DNA from: Chloracidobacterium sp. UBA6041
GTDB taxonomy: Bacteria; Acidobacteriota; Blastocatellia; Pyrinomonadales; Pyrinomonadaceae
DNA: 10,666 bases
Assembly: GCA_002427845.1 (NCBI GenBank)
Contig: DIYZ01000021.1
Location: 27,986-38,651, forward strand
Direction of reading: 5' to 3'
A model generated the notes under the pieces. The model was given only the letters and a program-made list of their open reading frames with translations. It ran no database searches and had not been told where the DNA came from. Positions 5,461 to 10,666 of the stretch are shown here, one piece after another (positions within the stretch are counted from its first letter, which is position 1; each line of letters starts with the position of its first letter). Position numbers and translations under genes: made by a program.

Positions 5461-7533
5461 TCAGAACAGTTCACCTGCACTTGGTTTCGTCACGCCCGCT
5501 AACGCGGCCACTAGCGCACCCATGTCAACGCCAGGATCACTTCCATCGCTCGCTTTACCTTTATATGGACTCGAAGGAGCCAGGCGATAGTTATCCTTGC
5601 TTGCGTCAACAAAGCCAATCTGAGCGAAGGATCTAGGTACCAAGGAAAGAATGCCGCTGCCTCCCCAAGTACGCGTATCAAATCCTCCCTGCACAAAGTC
5701 GACCGCTACATTGTTTTGAAATATGCCGTTTGGCCAACAGGTACCAAGCTTCCCGTCAATCGAACAACTCATGCCGTAGTTTGAATACCCGACGATATTG
5801 TCTCTGAAGGTCCAATTTGTCGATGGTATGCCCTCCAGGACTACAGCTACATGATATGCATTTGCGACAGGAAGATCGTTGATGGTGGTGTTGTGCTTGA
5901 CTACCCAACCATCCCCACCTTTCATCTGCAGCATGTTGGCGACATTCTTCGCAAAGTTGTTGTAAATCTGAATGTCAGTCGCCGGAGTGGAGGTGTGTTC
6001 GTTATCCTGAAGCGCTATGACCGCCATGCGGCCCGATACTTCAGGGTAGCCAGTGTCCGTGGCCATCCAATTGTTTCGCAGAATCAGGTGAGAGGTGGTA
6101 GTCCACGGCGCGGTTCCGTTTTGATTCCTTGGCGTTATGGCCCAATTTGCCGGATAACCCAAATTGTAATTGCCTTCGTAGACCAGGCGGTTGACGTTCT
6201 TGATCTCGAATGCGCCTTTAGGTGAATAGCCTTTGTGAACAAAGACATCGTGCGCAAAGGCAGGATCTACATAGAAGGTGTTCCGGCGCACTGTAACGTC
6301 GTTAATCAATCCCTGGTCGCCATAGTTCCAGGCCGCCGCGGTAGGCGCATGCTGCAAGGCATCAACATTCGAGGCCGGCAGACTGGCAGTGTAGTTCACG
6401 GTGCTGCCGGACACACTCGTTACCTGCGCAGTTTCATAGACCTCAAAGTTGTATGTCCCGTCAGCTACAAGACTACCTTGTGGCGCGAGACTGATGCGGT
6501 TGCCAATGACTGCGGTAATTTTCGCAAGACGCGTTGCTCCTCCGTCTGCTATCCCAATGTAGTGATTCACATCAGCGGAAGAAAATATCCCGTTCGTCGT
6601 GGTTAGCAATGTCGATCCGTTACTGATATTCCCTACTCCCGCCAAGCTAAACCGAACCACAATGCCGGGTGCCAAACCGGTCGTGTTCGAGAACGTAGCC
6701 GACGACATCGTCGCTCCTGTCAGAGTTGCTGTGTTCTGCGGGGCTGTATCACCACCACCAAGAAAGAAACCATTCCACCACACGCTGACATAGTTATCCT
6801 CCATCAAGATAGGCCCTGGCCCCCCTACTGAAAGCACCGAGGTCGTGTCCATCTGGTAATAGTCAGTGCCAGAGATTTCCGCGTAGTAATAGCCTATCAA
6901 GTAAACATAGTTCCACCTGAAGGTCAGATTCTTACCTTCAAACCATACCGCCCTCATCGCTGCGCGGTTGTAATTGGTGCCCGTCTCTTTTTGGTGAAAG
7001 TAACACCGCTGCACTGTGATGTCGTGCACACCTGTGGCAGAGAGCCCCAAATCCACCAGCGCGTTGACTAAACCCCGACCCGCGTTGTCAGTTATCTCCA
7101 GTCCGTCCAGTATCCACCAGCCAGCCCCGGCAGCAACTTGGAACGCTGCACCATTTGCCAACGCCCGGATACGCGGCATGTGCAAAGCGTCCCCTACTCC
7201 TACTCTGCCCGCCGGCAGTGAGGCCATGTCAGAAGAACGAATCGTGATTGCTGTAGACTGACTGCAGTTCTTGTTCGGAAGGATATACGTGCCGTCCCAA
7301 GTTCCACCTGCTTGCAACGCAATCACGTCACCACACCTTGATGAATTAATTGCAGCCTGGAGGTTTCCGCCGGCACGCACGTCAGTCGCATTGATCCCAG
7401 CGGTCAACGCCCGGCGAGGCCTCATTTGCCGGCCTACATCTTCGCCGCTTTGAGCAATCAACACGATGGCGGCAGCAAGAACAAGTCCTGGGATAGTAGT
7501 CAACGCCAACACTCTGTTTGAAGGTAATCGCAT
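5461..7533 (-). CDS. Secreted right-handed beta-helix protein (690 aa) with nested insertion
   Basis: Residues 1-27 form a signal peptide (hydrophobic 10-27, probable cleavage IVLIA|Q), followed by the basic motif RPRR (38-41). From GNLQAAINSSRCGDVIALQAG (56-76) on, the protein follows the parallel beta-helix pattern of its two paralogues, with RNQNGTAPW (469-477), DNEH (510-513) and C-terminal DGSDPGVD (663-670). It is longer because an extra module (about 268-388) sits after LGGGDTAPQ. Inside it is a second insertion (about 304-367) with the FSSADVNHYIGI pattern reminiscent of phage tail-protein modules. There is no obvious Shine-Dalgarno before the ATG, but an in-frame stop lies just upstream and no alternative ATG is available. 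The product is probably exported and acts on, or is part of, the extracellular glycan matrix; no catalytic assignment is possible. Confidence 0.9.
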   Translation of the reverse strand: MRLPSNRVLALTTIPGLVLAAAIVLIAQSGEDVGRQMRPRRALTAGINATDVRAGGNLQAAINSSRCGDVIALQAGGTWDGTYILPNKNCSQSTAITIRSSDMASLPAGRVGVGDALHMPRIRALANGAAFQVAAGAGWWILDGLEITDNAGRGLVNALVDLGLSATGVHDITVQRCYFHQKETGTNYNRAAMRAVWFEGKNLTFRWNYVYLIGYYYAEISGTDYYQMDTTSVLSVGGPGPILMEDNYVSVWWNGFFLGGGDTAPQNTATLTGATMSSATFSNTTGLAPGIVVRFSLAGVGNISNGSTLLTTTNGIFSSADVNHYIGIADGGATRLAKITAVIGNRISLAPQGSLVADGTYNFEVYETAQVTSVSGSTVNYTASLPASNVDALQHAPTAAAWNYGDQGLINDVTVRRNTFYVDPAFAHDVFVHKGYSPKGAFEIKNVNRLVYEGNYNLGYPANWAITPRNQNGTAPWTTTSHLILRNNWMATDTGYPEVSGRMAVIALQDNEHTSTPATDIQIYNNFAKNVANMLQMKGGDGWVVKHNTTINDLPVANAYHVAVVLEGIPSTNWTFRDNIVGYSNYGMSCSIDGKLGTCWPNGIFQNNVAVDFVQGGFDTRTWGGSGILSLVPRSFAQIGFVDASKDNYRLAPSSPYKGKASDGSDPGVDMGALVAALAGVTKPSAGELF

Positions 7534-7604
7534 GTTTGGAGCAATAGATAATGGTCACGAACAACTTAGGACCGAAAGTAAGCGTCTTTGTTACTGCACT
7601 CACC

Positions 7605-9215
7605 TCATTTCGGTGTTCCACCGTCAGCTGCAGAATTCACTCCCGACGAATTCAAAAGGTCAAAGTCGACGCCGGGATCCTTGCCGTCAGTAGCCTTCTT
7701 TCGAATGCCGCTAGTGGGGGTAAGCTGCCAGTTACCCGCAGCGTAATTAATGAATCCTATTCTTTCATAGGAGGCAACAAAGAAATTTCCTAATGGGAAG
7801 TTATTCTGAATCGGACTGGCTGCCGAAACATTCAAGTTATCTGCGATGACATTTCCTTTTACCATGGCCTTCGGAAAGCAACGGCAAAACGCAGACTCCG
7901 CACATGCCCCTCCCTGTATTTGGCAAGAAATCCCATAGGAGTTGTATTGGACGATGTTATTGATGAATGAGAAGTTTCTGGTTGGGCTCCCGTAGCTGGT
8001 AATGATATTGCCCGCTTGCTGAACTGTGTTATGTGAAACCGTCACCGATTCCGCACCGTTCGTTTGGAGAAAATAGGCGATGTCTCCCGGCGAGACCAGA
8101 TCCAGAAAGAGATTATTAACAACACTAATCCTCTTGACTTCCTGACTGGGGTGCTCATTATCGCTTCCGAGAATATTTACGCCGGTGCTGGCGTGTCTGA
8201 CGATGTTATTTACAATCTGCACATCCTCAATTGTGCTCCAGGGTGCGCCACCATTTTGATTCCGCACCGTAATGACAAAGGCGTTGACGCGAATGCCGGT
8301 GTCGATGATGTTGCCATCTACAACCACCCGCCTGGCGTTCTTCAATTCAAAGGTGCCTTTGATAAGTGCCCGACCCGCCCACTCAGCCGCCTTATGAAAG
8401 AAGTTGCGCCTGATCTCGATATCGGAAGGAACCAGGCCCTTTATCGAAGGGTCAGAGCCTCCAAACAACAAGACCTCACCGGCACCTTCGAGATAATTGT
8501 TGATAATGTGAAATGGACCGGGACCGTTCCACCCGGCAACTGCCTGGGTCTCATCACCGGCTCCGGCGAAACCTGAAACGTAAGAATTTATGATTGATGT
8601 CTCGCCACTGTTTAGCGCAAATCCTCGTCGCGCTTTATTGAGTCCAGTGGAATGAACGTAGCACCGATCGAACACCAGGTGATGCGGAAACTGTGAAGTT
8701 GAACTATAGTCCGACGCTCCCAAATCGATAAGATTGTAAACATAGTCAGAATTCTGGGCTGGGGAAAATTCCACCCCGATGAACTTGTAGTGGTGGGCTT
8801 TCTCTTTTGTGCTTATGGCCGCCGACGAACTGGGAGCGACGATCCTGGCCATGTTGCTATCAGGCTTAATGCGTTCTCCCTCACCGGAAATACCGGAGAG
8901 ATTCGCTGTGCGAATGGTAATGAAATCAGCGTCTGTTCCGGTGCCTGCCCCCTTGTCTAGAAGCACTATGGGCCCAGTAAAAGTTGCACCCGCTTGAAGC
9001 ACTATCGTGTCGCCAAATCGTGCATTGTTGATTGCTTGTTGTAAATCATCTCCCGCCTGCAAAACTATCTCGCCGGAGGCGGAGACGGTGCGACGCGGTC
9101 TAGTTTGCGGAGGATTTGAGCGGCGTTGAGCGAAAACAATAAATCCCAACGCGACTGAGACGCCGACCACTATGAGTGCTATTCCCATTCTAAGTTTCTT
9201 GTTAGCACTCTTCAT
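7605..9215 (-). CDS. Secreted right-handed beta-helix protein (536 aa)
   Basis: This is the shortest of three paralogues. Residues 1-29 are a signal peptide or membrane anchor (MKSANKKLRM, then hydrophobic 11-29, possible cleavage VFA|Q), followed by RPRR (39-42). The body has N-rich PbH1-like strands such as HIINNYLEG, IQIVNN-type turns and VVNNLF. It carries the shared signatures RNQNGGAPW (318-326), DNEH (352-355) and DGKDPGVD (510-517). Where the other two paralogues carry an inserted module after the GGSDP/GGGDT loop, this one continues directly (FGGSDPSIKGLVPSDIEIRR), so it shows the uninserted form. A Cys-rich patch (CQIQGGACAESAFCRC, 431-446) may hold disulphides. Its ATG lies inside the end of the deacetylase-like gene (14-base overlap) with only a weak ribosome-binding site, which suggests translational coupling. 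An extracellular glycan-binding or glycan-processing role is inferred. Confidence 0.9.
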   Translation of the reverse strand: MKSANKKLRMGIALIVVGVSVALGFIVFAQRRSNPPQTRPRRTVSASGEIVLQAGDDLQQAINNARFGDTIVLQAGATFTGPIVLLDKGAGTGTDADFITIRTANLSGISGEGERIKPDSNMARIVAPSSSAAISTKEKAHHYKFIGVEFSPAQNSDYVYNLIDLGASDYSSTSQFPHHLVFDRCYVHSTGLNKARRGFALNSGETSIINSYVSGFAGAGDETQAVAGWNGPGPFHIINNYLEGAGEVLLFGGSDPSIKGLVPSDIEIRRNFFHKAAEWAGRALIKGTFELKNARRVVVDGNIIDTGIRVNAFVITVRNQNGGAPWSTIEDVQIVNNIVRHASTGVNILGSDNEHPSQEVKRISVVNNLFLDLVSPGDIAYFLQTNGAESVTVSHNTVQQAGNIITSYGSPTRNFSFINNIVQYNSYGISCQIQGGACAESAFCRCFPKAMVKGNVIADNLNVSAASPIQNNFPLGNFFVASYERIGFINYAAGNWQLTPTSGIRKKATDGKDPGVDFDLLNSSGVNSAADGGTPK

Positions 9216-10452
9216 GTGAATTCGGGATGGTCATGTCAATACTGGAGTCTGAGCGTACTTCCTTGATTTCGGTTGGCACCGAGTGGCCGATCCTCATAAT
9301 GGGCTTTAGCCGATAGTCGCGGTATGTGTCAGGGTTCCCTTCGTGGCCATCTATCGCAGCGGATACCATGTTGAATGCTTCTCGGGCTGTGGCAAAGTGC
9401 AACTTAAACTGACCCGTTCGATCTCCGAAATCCAGTACCTCATGTAGAAAGTGAGTCATCTCAGGCCCAATGACCGCGGGCTGATCGGCGTCGAAGAAGC
9501 CGTGACAATATAGCTTCACAAATACCCAATCAGCTCTTCCTCGTACTCCTATGTGCGCATCGCACCAAAGTCGGAAGGTGGAAAGGGTATGAGGTGCTTT
9601 TGCTGTGAGGGCACCATTCTCAAGCCGCGGGAAAGGAACGCCGGCTTTTCGCTGTCGCCAGTCAAACAACAGGGGGCCAGTAAGAATAATCGGCAGAGTC
9701 GGTTGGCTACCTACGCGGAGGTTGGGCCCGGAACGATGCGGGCTTCTTTCGTCCAAAGGGTGGCCACACTGGTAGATCGCATTGATATGCGGTACCTGGG
9801 AAACATCGGGTGCTGAAGGCAACGTCAAGTCGGCATAGCAACCCGTTTCGGCCAGGATCTGCATCTCCGAGTCGACTCCGCAGAATCTGCCGTTTGCGGA
9901 GTTCGCCAAGGCCCAATTGCCGTGGACGAAGGCGTACATCGGCATGCCATTCTCAGTCAATCGCGAAAGGCATTTATGTTCCTGTGCCAGGGCATCACGG
10001 AAATCCACCAGCACTCGTTTGAAGGATTCGGGTGTGTCGGGTTTGTCTACGCCATGATGAAGATGAATCTCAACCTCGCCAAGACCCTCAGCCTGGAGAG
10101 CGGCAAGCTGGTCAAGTAGAGGTTTGTGATATTGCTCAGCGGGATAAAAGTTCGTGTGCCTGAAGGGAGTGCCATCGTGATCACGAACGGCTGCGCCAAT
10201 CTTTCGCGCTTGTTCGCACCAGCGATCCAAGCGGGACATTTGAGTGGACCAGTCCAGAGCCTTTCCAAAGCCACCTTGTTCGTTAGGCTCTTCGTTGTAA
10301 CCGGGTTCGAAATGGTTCGCGATCGTGAGAATAACGTGGCTGGGACCTTGGCTCGCTCTCGTTCTAAATAGATCGGCAATGCGCCAAAAAGGGTAACGTG
10401 CGAGCCAGGGCAACGATCCTTTGAGTTTCTTGAGCTTTGTGTCAGCGAACAT
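9202..10452 (-). CDS. Polysaccharide-deacetylase-like hydrolase, putative
   Basis: This encodes 416 residues with no signal peptide or clear membrane segment. The layout resembles the deformed beta/alpha barrel of the glycoside hydrolase/deacetylase superfamily: ILTIANHFEP (41-50), NFYPAEQYHK (101-110), EIHLHHGVDKP (128-138), YAFVHGNWAL (173-182), WVFVKLYCHG (309-318), and KLHFATAREAF near the end. The histidines and acids in these blocks (H47, E49, H130, H132, H133, D136, H177, H317) are well placed for a metal site, but the classical NodB TFDD motif is missing, so the activity is uncertain. It is the first gene of the five-gene set; its last codons overlap the start of the next beta-helix gene. 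Deacetylation or hydrolysis of a polysaccharide precursor is the best guess. A non-enzymatic homologue is possible. Confidence 0.65.
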   Translation of the reverse strand: MFADTKLKKLKGSLPWLARYPFWRIADLFRTRASQGPSHVILTIANHFEPGYNEEPNEQGGFGKALDWSTQMSRLDRWCEQARKIGAAVRDHDGTPFRHTNFYPAEQYHKPLLDQLAALQAEGLGEVEIHLHHGVDKPDTPESFKRVLVDFRDALAQEHKCLSRLTENGMPMYAFVHGNWALANSANGRFCGVDSEMQILAETGCYADLTLPSAPDVSQVPHINAIYQCGHPLDERSPHRSGPNLRVGSQPTLPIILTGPLLFDWRQRKAGVPFPRLENGALTAKAPHTLSTFRLWCDAHIGVRGRADWVFVKLYCHGFFDADQPAVIGPEMTHFLHEVLDFGDRTGQFKLHFATAREAFNMVSAAIDGHEGNPDTYRDYRLKPIMRIGHSVPTEIKEVRSDSSIDMTIPNSHEEC

Positions 10453-10537
10453 TGGAAAACAGTAAAACCTTCAGGACTTCAGATCAGCTTGAGACATCTT
10501 AGATCTCTTCATCGCAAAACAGCTCCACCGGACAACT

Positions 10538-10567
10538 AACATACCTTGTATTTCGGAACCCTAGCAA
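10538..10567 (-). promoter_or_regulatory. Weak candidate promoter upstream of the five-gene set
   Basis: On the minus strand TTGCTA (10562-10567) and TATGTT (10538-10543) are separated by 18 bases. Each box matches consensus at four of six positions. They lie between the end of the edge gene fragment and the deacetylase-like gene, leaving a leader of about 80 bases. The match is poor enough that chance is quite possible. Confidence 0.2.
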
Positions 10568-10593
10568 CTACAGCGATACTTGTGCGGTGCGCT

Positions 10594-10666
10594 CTAACCC
10601 TCGAAAGCCACCTCGATTTTCATCACCAAGGCTGAGAGGTCATCTTCCAGCATACTCACTTGTAAG
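10594..10666 (-). CDS. C-terminal fragment of an upstream gene (5' end outside window)
   Basis: One minus-strand frame is open from the right edge to a TAG at 10594-10596 and reads LQVSMLEDDLSALVMKIEVAFEG. The other two frames stop within a few codons. The composition is protein-like (amphipathic helix with a charged end), and the position upstream of a co-directional set fits the tail of another locus gene. The fragment is too short to assign a family. The 141 bases from here to the next ATG hold only the weak promoter candidate. Confidence 0.35.
   Translation of the reverse strand, partial: LQVSMLEDDLSALVMKIEVAFEG

Noticed and set aside
8064..8576. A 170-codon plus-strand frame.
   Set aside because: It lies entirely antisense to the 536-residue beta-helix gene, which has a signal peptide and family motifs; it is a shadow.

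Overview
The window looks like part of a bacterial surface-polysaccharide or extracellular-matrix locus. It comes from a mid-GC Gram-negative-type genome, and Acidobacteriota is my best but unproven guess. That guess rests on two things: c-di-GMP-I (GEMM) leaders beside genes for secreted proteins, and this style of large secreted beta-helix protein. Every gene I can support lies on the minus strand, so transcription runs from right to left.

Right part (about 10666 to 3256): a tail-end coding fragment at the edge is followed by a compact five-gene set that is probably one operon. In transcription order it encodes a polysaccharide-deacetylase-like protein (416 aa), two secreted right-handed beta-helix paralogues (536 and 690 aa), a phytanoyl-CoA dioxygenase (PhyH)-type Fe(II)/2-oxoglutarate oxygenase (319 aa), and a GT4-type GT-B glycosyltransferase (387 aa). 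Junctions are tight: a 14-base overlap, then gaps of 71, 11 and 70 bases. The set reads as sugar assembly (GT4), sugar tailoring (deacetylase-like, PhyH) and exported beta-helix proteins that may bind, cut or scaffold the glycan.

Middle (about 3255 to 2425): a gap of about 830 bases without a convincing protein gene, but with RNA structure. There is a good sigma70-like promoter on the minus strand (TTGACA and TATACT, 2888-2918). Downstream comes a divergent c-di-GMP-I riboswitch-like element (copy C, 2723-2841), then a clear riboswitch (copy B, 2425-2510) that ends at the Shine-Dalgarno of a small two-helix membrane protein (126 aa).

Left part (2420 to 1): after that small membrane protein comes a second clear riboswitch (copy A, 1882-1974), 93% identical to copy B outside one 7-base indel. 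It again ends at the Shine-Dalgarno of a gene, here a third beta-helix paralogue. That protein has at least 625 residues and runs off the left edge in a Thr-Pro repeat. All three aptamers keep the G, A and C that contact the ligand in the Vibrio Vc2 aptamer.

The picture I infer is a polysaccharide/beta-helix locus in which one beta-helix paralogue and an unknown small membrane protein are each placed separately under c-di-GMP control, probably at translation initiation.
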